Below, one piece after another: positions 33,983 through 41,066 of a DNA stretch of 64,000 nt; the first letter of the stretch is position 1; each line of letters begins with the position of its first letter. A program made the translations under genes and the position numbers. Source of the stretch: Bradyrhizobium zhengyangense (GTDB taxonomy: Bacteria > Pseudomonadota > Alphaproteobacteria > Rhizobiales > Xanthobacteraceae); the NCBI RefSeq assembly GCF_022012435.1, contig NZ_JAKLUA010000003.1, positions 538,940-602,939 on the forward strand, given 5' to 3'. Below the pieces are notes generated by a model, which saw nothing but the letters and a program-made list of their open reading frames with translations, did not search any database and had not been told where the DNA came from.

Positions 33983-34846
33983 ATGCGCGTCCTTCTCGTC
34001 TTGGCCTCGCTGCTGATCGCCTCGCCGCTGCAAGCGGCCGAGCGGATCAATGTCGTCGCGAGCTTCTCGATCCTGGCGGATTTCGTCCACACGATCGGCG
34101 GCGACAAGGTCAATCTGACGACGCTGGTTGGCCCCGACAGCGATGTGCATGTCTACACCCCGGCGCCCGGCGATGCGAAGCGCGTGGCGGAGGCGAAGCT
34201 CGTCATCGTCAACGGGCTCGGACTGGAAGGATGGCTGCCGCGCCTCGTGCAGTCGGCAGGAAGCAAGGCGCAGGTCGTCACCGCAAGCGCTGGCATCGCG
34301 CCCTTGAAGCTGGGCTCGGCCGCCGATCCGCATGCCTGGCAGTCCGTACCCAATGCCAAGATCTACGTAGCCGACATCACCGACGCGCTGGCCGCCGCCG
34401 ACCCTGATAATGCGGATTTCTTCCGCGCCCAGGCCAAGGCCTATCTGGAAAAGCTCGAAGCGCTCGACCGCGAGGTCCGCGACGCCGTGGCCAATATCCA
34501 GCCCGAGCGGCGCAAGGTGATCTCGACCCATGATGCCTTCGGCTATTTCGCCGCCGAATACGGCATCCAGTTCATTGCGCCCCTGGGGGTCTCCACCGAG
34601 ACCGAGCCCAGCGCGCGGGACATCGCCGCCATCATCGGCCAGATCAAGGCCGCGAGCATCCCTGCCGTTTTCCTCGAAAATATCAGCGATGACCGCCTGA
34701 TCCGGCGGATCGCGGCCGAGACCGGCGCCAAGGTCGGCGGGACCCTGATTTCGGACGGTTTGACCGGCGAAAAGGGGCTTGCACCCACTTACATTGACAT
34801 GGTCAGGCACAATATAAAGGCCCTGACCAGCGCGCTTGACCATTAG
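33983..34846 (+). CDS. znuA: Zinc ABC transporter substrate-binding protein ZnuA, without His-rich loop
   Basis: A 287-aa cluster A-I periplasmic binding protein with signal peptide MRVLLVLASLLIASPLQAAE. Zinc ligands are the His of DSDVHVYTP, the His of DPHAWQSV, the His of STHDAFGYF and the Asp of LISDGLTG. Having His rather than Glu at the third position is the zinc-type rather than manganese-type set. Unlike most ZnuA proteins it has no His-rich loop; the His-rich function may be carried by the separate first gene of the operon. ATG 33983 is preferred to the GTG at 33977. Confidence 0.92.
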   Translation: MRVLLVLASLLIASPLQAAERINVVASFSILADFVHTIGGDKVNLTTLVGPDSDVHVYTPAPGDAKRVAEAKLVIVNGLGLEGWLPRLVQSAGSKAQVVTASAGIAPLKLGSAADPHAWQSVPNAKIYVADITDALAAADPDNADFFRAQAKAYLEKLEALDREVRDAVANIQPERRKVISTHDAFGYFAAEYGIQFIAPLGVSTETEPSARDIAAIIGQIKAASIPAVFLENISDDRLIRRIAAETGAKVGGTLISDGLTGEKGLAPTYIDMVRHNIKALTSALDH

Positions 34847-34903
34847 GGCAGGGGGCCACCCCGCCGCCTCGCGTCGCGCGGAAGAGCCCGATCCGGAGTT
34901 GTT

Positions 34904-35956
34904 ATGTCTGAAGCGACCGCCCAGAAAATTCCCGTGACCGTCCTGACCGGCTATCTCGGTGCCGGCAAGACCACGCTGCTCAACCGCATCCTGTCGGAGA
35001 ACCACGGCAAGAAATACGCCGTCATCGTCAACGAGTTTGGCGAGATCGGCATCGACAACGACCTCATCATCGGCGCCGATGAGGAAGTGTTCGAGATGAA
35101 CAATGGCTGCATCTGCTGCACCGTGCGCGGCGACCTCGTCCGCATCATGGACGGGTTGATGAAGCGTAAGGGCAAGTTCGACGCCATCATCGTCGAGACC
35201 ACCGGTCTTGCCGATCCGGCGCCTGTGGCCCAGACCTTCTTTGTCGATGAGGACGTGCAGAAGAATGCCCGCCTCGATGCGGTCGTTACGGTCGCGGATG
35301 CCAAATGGCTGTCCGACCGGCTCAAGGACGCGCCCGAGGCCAAGAACCAGATCGCCTTTGCCGACGTCATCGTGCTGAACAAGACCGATCTCGTCACCAA
35401 GCCGGAGCTCGCCGAAGTCGAGGCCCGTATCCGCGCCATCAACCCCTATGCGAAGCTGCATCGCACCGAGCGCTGCTCGGTGGCGCTCGCCGACGTGCTC
35501 GACCGCGGCGCGTTCGACCTCGACCGCATCCTCGACATCGAGCCCTCCTTTTTGGAGGCCGATGATCACGACCACGCCCATGATCATCACCACCATCATG
35601 GCCACGATCATGATCACCACCATGATCATGGCCACGGCCTGAAGCACTATCACGACGAGGACATGCAGTCGCTTTCGCTCAAGACCGACAAGCCGCTCGA
35701 TCCGAACTTGTTCATGCCCTGGCTCCAGAACCTGGTGCAGGTCGAGGGCGGCAAGATCCTGCGCTCCAAGGGCATCCTCGCCTTCCACGACGACGACGAC
35801 CGCTACGTCTTCCAGGGCGTCCACATGATGCTGGAGGGCAACCACCAGCGGAAATGGAAGGACGGCGAGAAACGCGAAAGCCGCCTCGTCTTCATCGGCC
35901 GCGAATTGCCTGAGAAGGCCATTCGCGAAGGTTTCGAGAGCTGCATCGTCTCGTGA
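34904..35956 (+). CDS. COG0523 (CobW/ZNG-type) GTPase metallochaperone
   Basis: A 350-aa G3E GTPase. Walker A is GYLGAGKTT (residues 16-24), the metal-binding CXCC is C69-I-C71-C72 in NNGCICCTVRG, and the guanine motif is NKTD. A loop of about 30 residues with roughly 18 His lies between the GTPase and the C-terminal domain (around residues 220-250). Such proteins deliver zinc to client enzymes when zinc is scarce (YjiA/ZNG1/ZigA group), and the position behind znuABC under a Zur box supports that role over cobalamin synthesis. It is followed by a WD40 gene with overlapping stop and start. Confidence 0.92.
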   Translation: MSEATAQKIPVTVLTGYLGAGKTTLLNRILSENHGKKYAVIVNEFGEIGIDNDLIIGADEEVFEMNNGCICCTVRGDLVRIMDGLMKRKGKFDAIIVETTGLADPAPVAQTFFVDEDVQKNARLDAVVTVADAKWLSDRLKDAPEAKNQIAFADVIVLNKTDLVTKPELAEVEARIRAINPYAKLHRTERCSVALADVLDRGAFDLDRILDIEPSFLEADDHDHAHDHHHHHGHDHDHHHDHGHGLKHYHDEDMQSLSLKTDKPLDPNLFMPWLQNLVQVEGGKILRSKGILAFHDDDDRYVFQGVHMMLEGNHQRKWKDGEKRESRLVFIGRELPEKAIREGFESCIVS

Positions 35957-36975
35957 TGAAAGAGTTTACGCCGGCCCCCGATTCCGCCTCGATCGTCTCC
36001 GTCACCGACCGCGTCAAGCCTGTTGCGCTCGGCATGGGGGTGACCTCCGTGCATTTCCTCGGCCCCCGCGCCGCCTTCGTCGGCGGCGAGGAGAACGTGG
36101 CGTTCGTCGACGACAAGGGCGAGGTCACCACAGTTGCCGTACACAGCGGCGGCATTCTTTCGACCGCCTCCGACGGCAAGCGCCTCATCATGGGCGGCGA
36201 CGACGGCAAGGTCGTCTCGCTCGACGCCAAGGGCGAGGTGACGCTGCTTGCCACCGATCCGAAGCGGCGCTGGATCGATGCGGTCGCGCTGCATCCCGAC
36301 GGCGCCTACGCCTGGTCGGCCGGCAAGACGGCGACCGTCAAGAGCGGCAAGAGTGAAGAGAAGTCGCTCGACGTTCCCTCGACCGTCGGCGGTCTCGCCT
36401 TCGCGCCGAAGGGGCTGCGGCTCGCGATCGCGCATTACAACGGAGCGACGTTGTGGTTTCCGAACATGGAGGGCTCGGCCGAATTCCTGCCCTGGGCCGG
36501 CTCCCATCTCGGCGTCACCTTCAGCCCTGACAACAAGTTCCTGGTCACCTCGATGCACGAGGCGGCCCTGCATGGCTGGCGGCTCGCCGACAACAGGCAC
36601 ATGCGCATGACCGGCTATCCCGGCCGAGTCCGTTCGATGTCCTGGAGCGCCGGAGGCAAGGGCCTGGCGACCTCGGGCGCCGACACCGTGATCATCTGGC
36701 CGTTCGCCAGCAAGGACGGCCCGATGGGCAAGGAGCCCGCGATGCTCGCGCCGTTGCAGGCGCGTGTCGCGGCGGTGGCCTGCCATCCGAAGAACGACAT
36801 CCTGGCCTGCGGCTACAGCGACGGCACCGTGCTGATGGTACGGATGGAGGACGGCGCCGAGATCCTGGTCCGCCGCAACGGCACGCCGCCCGTGGCCGGG
36901 CTCGCCTGGAATGCCAAGGGCACGCTGCTGGCCTTCGCCGACGAAAATGGGGATGGCGGGCTTCTCGAGCTTTAA
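35956..36975 (+). CDS. WD40 repeat protein linked to COG0523 GTPase
   Basis: A 339-aa cytoplasmic beta-propeller. Several WD40-like blades are visible, each ending near an acid or Trp turn, for example WIDAVALHPDGAYAWSAGK, LGVTFSPDNKFLVTSMHE and VAAVACHPKNDILACGYSDG. There is no signal peptide, so it is not the periplasmic AztD chaperone, although both are propellers next to zinc transporters. ATG 35956 overlaps the GTPase stop codon as TGATG, so the two proteins are probably made together and may interact. The role is unknown; a scaffold or client adaptor for the GTPase is a reasonable inference. Confidence 0.85.
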   Translation: MKEFTPAPDSASIVSVTDRVKPVALGMGVTSVHFLGPRAAFVGGEENVAFVDDKGEVTTVAVHSGGILSTASDGKRLIMGGDDGKVVSLDAKGEVTLLATDPKRRWIDAVALHPDGAYAWSAGKTATVKSGKSEEKSLDVPSTVGGLAFAPKGLRLAIAHYNGATLWFPNMEGSAEFLPWAGSHLGVTFSPDNKFLVTSMHEAALHGWRLADNRHMRMTGYPGRVRSMSWSAGGKGLATSGADTVIIWPFASKDGPMGKEPAMLAPLQARVAAVACHPKNDILACGYSDGTVLMVRMEDGAEILVRRNGTPPVAGLAWNAKGTLLAFADENGDGGLLEL

Positions 36976-36992
36976 ACTGTCATCCTTCAGGC

Positions 36993-37083
36993 CGTAGGGT
37001 GGGGCAAAGGCGCCCTTGCGCCATGCCCACGATCTTTTTCCTTTGATGAGAGCCGCGGGCGCGCTTCGCTTTGCCCACCCTAT
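36993..37083. repeat. Palindromic repeat, GTAGGGTGGGGCAAAG family
   Basis: Ends GTAGGGTGGGGCAAAG and CTTTGCCCACCCTAT are inverted copies, with GGCGCCCTTGCGCC inside. It lies between the zinc operon and the MgtC-like gene and probably marks the operon end. Confidence 0.65.
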
Positions 37084-37097
37084 CGCAGCTGACATTC

Positions 37098-37817
37098 ATG
37101 CGCTTTCTGACGACCTTCCAGCTTGCCGACTTCGCCGACACGCTGATCAGCCTGTTCACGGCCTTCGTGCTCGGCACGCTGATCGGTGCCGAGCGGCAAT
37201 ATCGCCAGCGCACCGCCGGCCTGCGCACCAACGTGCTGGTTGCCGTTGGTGCTGCGGCCTTCGTCGATCTCGCCATGCATCTGGACGGCGCCGACGGCGC
37301 GGTGCGCGTGATCGCCTATGTCGTCTCCGGCATCGGCTTCCTGGGGGCCGGTGTCATCATGAAGCAGGGCATGGACGTGCGCGGCCTCAACACCGCGGCG
37401 ACGTTGTGGGCCTCGGCCGCCGTCGGCTCCTGCGCCGGTGCCGACATGGTTGCGCAGGCCGCGGCGCTCACTGTGTTCGTTATTGCCGGCAACACGATGC
37501 TGCGCCCGCTGGTCAATGCCATCAACCGCATTCCGCTGAATGAAAAAGCGCTGGAAGCGACCTATTACTTCAAGCTCGCGGTCACGACCGACGCCTTGCC
37601 CGACATGCGCGATCGTCTCATCGACAAGCTCGAGGCCGCCAAATATCCGGTGGCCGATGTCGATGTGGTCGAGATCGGAGATGACGACCTTTTGGAGATC
37701 GTCGCCAAGCTGGTAGCGAGCGCGGTCGATCCGAACGAGCTGAACGCGGTGGCGACCGATCTCCAGCACCTGCCCGGCGTCCGCCACGCCACCTGGGAAG
37801 TCAGCACCACGGAATAA
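37098..37817 (+). CDS. MgtC/SapB family membrane protein
   Basis: A 239-aa inner-membrane protein. The N-terminal part has about five hydrophobic helices with the MgtC family motifs LGTLIGAERQYRQRTAGLRT and VSGIGFLGAGVIMKQG. The C-terminal 80 residues form a soluble ACT-like domain (ALPDMRDRLIDKLEAAKYPV). MgtC relatives are linked to growth in low Mg and to control of the ATP synthase or phosphate in some bacteria; the role here is not known. ATG 37098 is chosen over 37071, which lies in the repeat. No Mg riboswitch is evident upstream. Confidence 0.88.
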   Translation: MRFLTTFQLADFADTLISLFTAFVLGTLIGAERQYRQRTAGLRTNVLVAVGAAAFVDLAMHLDGADGAVRVIAYVVSGIGFLGAGVIMKQGMDVRGLNTAATLWASAAVGSCAGADMVAQAAALTVFVIAGNTMLRPLVNAINRIPLNEKALEATYYFKLAVTTDALPDMRDRLIDKLEAAKYPVADVDVVEIGDDDLLEIVAKLVASAVDPNELNAVATDLQHLPGVRHATWEVSTTE

Positions 37818-37863
37818 ACGCGGCCTTTTGGCGCGGAACAGCGGCTCCCGATTTGCCGGGTTC

Positions 37864-37888
37864 GGAACCGCAGCCGTTGAAATTCGTT
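37864..37888 (+). promoter_or_regulatory. EcfG promoter (GGAAC-N16-CGTT) before 112-aa membrane protein
   Basis: GGAAC at 37864-37868 and CGTT at 37885-37888 match the EcfG consensus exactly with a 16-nt spacer. The -10 lies 28 nt before ATG 37917, an ideal distance for a short leader. Confidence 0.72.
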
Positions 37889-37916
37889 GATCCCGTGGAC
37901 AAAGGCGGTGATCGAC

Positions 37917-38255
37917 ATGACCGGCCAGAACAACAAGCGAAACCTGAAGCTCGATCTCACCATTGCCTGCTCACTGTTCGCAGCGGGGGTCGTGGTGTCC
38001 GTGGTGTCGCTGGCCCAGATCCGCGCGGAGAGCCGGACGGAGCTGGCGCAGGCAACCCAGCCGCTTCAGGGCACACCGTCCGATGATCAAACCAAGACGC
38101 CCGCGGAGGCCAAGCCCGGCGGCGACCGGCCGACCACGCCGGCACCCGAGCCGGCGCGCCCCGACCCGCAGACGCGGGGTGCCGCGGGTGCAGCCAAGCC
38201 GGCATTGCCGCCGGCCCCGGCCGAGAAAATCGCGCCGCCGCTTGAAAAGAAATAG
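37917..38255 (+). CDS. Single-pass membrane protein with Pro/Ala-rich tail, probable EcfG target
   Basis: A 112-aa protein: a short basic N-terminus (MTGQNNKRNLKLD), one transmembrane helix (LTIACSLFAAGVVVSVVSLA) and about 70 periplasmic residues rich in Pro, Ala and Lys ending in PLEKK. The N-terminus should stay in the cytoplasm. ATG 37917 is preferred to 37887, which lies on the promoter's -10. An exact EcfG promoter just upstream predicts general-stress induction. The long flexible tail could reach the cell wall, but no family is recognised. Confidence 0.7.
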   Translation: MTGQNNKRNLKLDLTIACSLFAAGVVVSVVSLAQIRAESRTELAQATQPLQGTPSDDQTKTPAEAKPGGDRPTTPAPEPARPDPQTRGAAGAAKPALPPAPAEKIAPPLEKK

Positions 38256-38369
38256 CTGCGGCTGCCGCGCATCCTGACGCGTATGTGACGACTATTGCCG
38301 ATTTAACGATCTCGCCTCGGCGCCCGGCTCGCTCCATAATCTGTCAAACCAACGACAGATGGGGCCCCC

Positions 38370-39110
38370 ATGAAGATCGAGGACGTTCGCCGTAACGCTT
38401 ATTCGATGCCGCTCACCAACCCGTCATTCCCGCCGGGGCCATATCGCTTTTTCAACCGCGAATATTTCATCATCACCTACAGGACCGATCCCGAAGCCCT
38501 TGCCGCCATCGTGCCCGAGCCGCTCGAGGTGGCAGAGCCGGTGGTGAAATATGAATTCATCCGCATGCCCGACTCGACCGGGTTCGGCGATTACACCGAG
38601 ACCGGCCAGGTGATCCCGGTCCGCTTCAAGGGCGAGCTCGGCGCCTACACCCACGCGATGTATCTCGACGACGAAGGCCCGATCGCCGGCGGCCGCGAGT
38701 TGTGGGGCTTTCCGAAGAAGCTGGCGCGGCCGAAGATCGAGGTCGAGAGCGACGTGCTGGTCGGCTCGCTGCATTATGGTTCGGTGCTCTGTGCCTCCGC
38801 GACCATGGGCTACAAGCACCGCAAGGTCGACCTTGACGCGGTGCTGCAGCCGATGAAGGCACCGAACTTCATCCTGAAGATCATCCCGCATGTCGACGGT
38901 AGCCCGCGGATCTGCGAGCTGGTGCGCTTCCATCTCGAGGACATCACGCTGAAGGAAGCCTGGACCGGCCCCGCCGCGCTCGGCCTGTTTCCTCACGCGC
39001 TCTGCGATGTCGCCCGATTGCCGGTGCGTGAGGTGGTCTCGGCGCTGCACTTCAAGGCTGACCTGACGCTCGGGCTCGGCAGCGTTGCGTTCGACTACAT
39101 GGCCAAGTAA
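38370..39110 (+). CDS. adc: Acetoacetate decarboxylase-like protein
   Basis: A 246-aa member of the acetoacetate decarboxylase superfamily, which converts acetoacetate to acetone through a Schiff base. The catalytic Lys pair is in [16 protein letters not shown], matching the KK centre of true Adc enzymes, and the N-terminal [20 protein letters not shown] is the usual family start. The full length is present and no signal peptide is seen. It stands alone, with its own upstream region and a GC hairpin after it. True decarboxylase activity is likely but paralogues with other activities exist. Confidence 0.88.
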   Translation: MKIEDVRRNAYSMPLTNPSFPPGPYRFFNREYFIITYRTDPEALAAIVPEPLEVAEPVVKYEFIRMPDSTGFGDYTETGQVIPVRFKGELGAYTHAMYLDDEGPIAGGRELWGFPKKLARPKIEVESDVLVGSLHYGSVLCASATMGYKHRKVDLDAVLQPMKAPNFILKIIPHVDGSPRICELVRFHLEDITLKEAWTGPAALGLFPHALCDVARLPVREVVSALHFKADLTLGLGSVAFDYMAK

Positions 39111-39134
39111 TTTGGCGAAGTGATTTGAGTGGGC

Positions 39135-39156
39135 GGGGCGCGGCATGACGCGCCCC
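39135..39156. terminator. GC hairpin between adc and lyase-like genes
   Basis: GGGGCGCG and CGCGCCCC form a perfect 8-bp stem around GCATGA between convergent genes. There is no U tract; it could be a bidirectional terminator or a small repeat. Confidence 0.4.
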
Positions 39157-39168
39157 GGTCCGCGGTTG

Positions 39169-40776
39169 TTAGTGCGCCGCGTCGTTCGGCAAAAGCGCCG
39201 CAAACGCCTGATCGAGCGCGGCATCGGCCTTTGCGAGCTTGTCGCGCTGGGCGGCAAGCCAGAGCTTGTCGGCATCGAGGCGTTGCTGGGCCACCTTGAG
39301 CATGCGTGCAGTCTCCTCCGGCTGCGGCCCGCCGACGCCCTTGGTGTGCGCCACGATCCATTCCGGGGACATCACCTCCCTGAATTCGGCCTCGCTCATC
39401 GGGAAGGGCCTCGCCGGCATGTTGAATTTGGCAAGCGTCTTGTCGAAGAGGTCGGTCACTTGGCTGAAGGGTATGGTCTTGGGCGTGAGATCCAGCGGCC
39501 GCGCGTAGCTGACCATTTGTGATGCAAAGCCGTGTCCGACACGGAACGGGATCTGGTGTGCCTGCAACAGCAGCTCGGCGAGGTTCATGGTCGAGGTCCA
39601 GTCGCTCTCCAGCTCTTCCCTGGCGCGCGCCTTGTTGACCACGATCGCATCGAACACCCGGTTGGTGGCAGTGACCATGTTGACGGCACGCGGGAACAGT
39701 CCGATGTCCTCGGACTCGGACTTGTAATCGACCATGCTCGACACGACGTTGTGAGCGCGGATCGACACCGCCGCCGACAGCCCCACTACATCTGAAGCGG
39801 CGATCCTCGCCTGCATGATCAAACCCGGATTACGCTTCTGCGGCATCGAGCTGCTGGTGTAGGTCGAGCCCTCCTGCAGCAACAGCCACGGTCGCACCTC
39901 GGCGTATTGCGTGTGCAGGTCCTGCATCATCGCGCCGATGCGGATGGCGGCCGAATTGGCGATCGCGGTGGCCTCGAGCTGGTTGTCGAATGGAATCACC
40001 TGATTGGCATCCATGGAATTCTCGACGATGCCGTCAAAACCGAGCAGCTGGGCGAGGCGCGCGCGGTTCAGCGGCCAGATCGAGTCGGACATGACGCCGA
40101 CACCCATCGGGCTGAGGTTGAGCCGGCGATAGGCCTCGCTGACGCGCTGCTGGTCGCGCTCGAATGATTCCTCATAGGCCAGCAGGTAATGACCATAGGT
40201 GATCGGCACCGCCTGCACGCCGTTGGTGTAGCCGGGCATCAGCGCATCGAGATTGTCGGCCGCCTTGGCGAGCATCTTGGCGCGCAAGCCGAGCAGCGCC
40301 TCGGCGAAATCCAGCGTCTGGTTGCGCAGCTTGGCAGCGCGAAACGTCGCGTACATGTCCTGACGGCTGCGCCCGGCGTGGATGACGGAGGCCTCCTCGC
40401 CGACCTTGTCGGTCATGATCTTTTCGATTTGAAGGACGTCGCTCGGGCGCTTGCCACCGGGCTCACGCGCCTGGCGGATCGTGTAGTCCACGCCCCCGGC
40501 GATCAGCTGGCCGGTGTCTTTCGGGAAGATGCCTTCCTCCAACAGCATCACGGTGGAGGCCTTGTTGATCTTGTTGAGCCAGTAGAACTGGTCCTCTGCG
40601 GCGTCCGATTTGCTGGTCGAGGGTTGCGCGTCCCTGGGGGCGTTGGCGCCGATCTTGGCGGCGTTCTCGTTGCATTCCTGCGTGGTCTTGCAGGGCAATT
40701 GACCGGTGTCCGCGGCTAACGCGTGGGACGCGATCAGGAAGCTGACGCCTCCCGCGATGCAGGCGATAAGTTTCAT
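39169..40776 (-). CDS. Exported argininosuccinate-lyase-like protein
   Basis: A 535-aa member of the aspartase/fumarase/argininosuccinate lyase superfamily with an N-terminal signal peptide (MKLIACIAGGVSFLIASHAL, cut near LAA-DT), which is unusual because known argininosuccinate lyases are cytoplasmic. Conserved blocks are HAGRSRQDM (H133), YGHYLLAYEESFERD, and the signature SSSMPQKRNPG with the mobile-loop serine. In GYTNGVQAVP the position that is His in GYTHLQRAQP of argininosuccinate lyase is Asn185. The substrate is therefore probably not argininosuccinate; a periplasmic C-N or C-O lyase acting on an aspartate or fumarate adduct is a guess. Confidence 0.85.
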   Translation of the reverse strand: MKLIACIAGGVSFLIASHALAADTGQLPCKTTQECNENAAKIGANAPRDAQPSTSKSDAAEDQFYWLNKINKASTVMLLEEGIFPKDTGQLIAGGVDYTIRQAREPGGKRPSDVLQIEKIMTDKVGEEASVIHAGRSRQDMYATFRAAKLRNQTLDFAEALLGLRAKMLAKAADNLDALMPGYTNGVQAVPITYGHYLLAYEESFERDQQRVSEAYRRLNLSPMGVGVMSDSIWPLNRARLAQLLGFDGIVENSMDANQVIPFDNQLEATAIANSAAIRIGAMMQDLHTQYAEVRPWLLLQEGSTYTSSSMPQKRNPGLIMQARIAASDVVGLSAAVSIRAHNVVSSMVDYKSESEDIGLFPRAVNMVTATNRVFDAIVVNKARAREELESDWTSTMNLAELLLQAHQIPFRVGHGFASQMVSYARPLDLTPKTIPFSQVTDLFDKTLAKFNMPARPFPMSEAEFREVMSPEWIVAHTKGVGGPQPEETARMLKVAQQRLDADKLWLAAQRDKLAKADAALDQAFAALLPNDAAH

Positions 40777-40850
40777 GCGGACCTCCCGGTTGCCGTGCGA
40801 CCGGGCGGTTGGTTAGCACCCGGGCCGACGGAAGGCTATTAGCCTCCCGT

Positions 40851-40928
40851 TCATCGGAGCTCGAACCGGTGCGCCCGTCGGCGCACCAGAAGATTCCTAA
40901 ACTGCCAGGGATCGCTGGTGTCGATGTC
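40851..40928 (-). pseudogene. Relic of a second homospermidine synthase 3' end
   Basis: 47 bp here match the last codons of hss (41071-41117) at 42 positions, with 24 identical in a row. On the minus strand it reads DIDTSDPWQFRNLLVR, against DIDTSDPWQFKNILVR in hss, then runs nine codons to a TGA. Nothing upstream of it is hss-like. It is either the remnant of a duplicated gene or of a recombination event. Confidence 0.7.
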
Positions 40929-40952
40929 GGATTTCACACGATGCCATAATGC

Positions 40953-41055
40953 CACTGTTTTGCCCGACGCCGCAAGTTGTTTTCGAAAAAACAGAATGGC
41001 GTCATGCCGGCCGATGCCGGCTACTGTGCATGGGGTTGTTTTCGCTGTTTGTGTC
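40953..41055. repeat. Possible Bradyrhizobium-type intergenic repeat downstream of hss
   Basis: The stretch from CACTGTTTTGCCCGACG to TGCATGGGGTTGTTTTCG resembles a repeat I remember from Bradyrhizobium intergenic regions, and contains a GCCGGCCGATGCCGGC stem. It is more AT-rich than its neighbours. No second copy is present in this window, so the call rests on memory. Confidence 0.35.
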
Positions 41056-41066
41056 AGTGAGCCCGC

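Noticed and set aside
33983..34846. Assignment of the binding protein as a manganese-type MntC/PsaA
   Set aside because: The third ligand position is His (STHDAFGYF), as in zinc-binding members, and a Zur box controls the operon.
35556..35645. Tandem repeat of CATGATCAC-like units
   Set aside because: It encodes the His/Asp-rich loop of the COG0523 GTPase in frame. The similar run at 49337-49440 is the His-rich loop of the NicO protein. Neither is a CRISPR array or an independent repeat.
35956..36975. Assignment of the WD40 protein as the periplasmic zinc chaperone AztD
   Set aside because: There is no signal peptide, and its start is coupled to a cytoplasmic GTPase, so only the propeller fold is shared.
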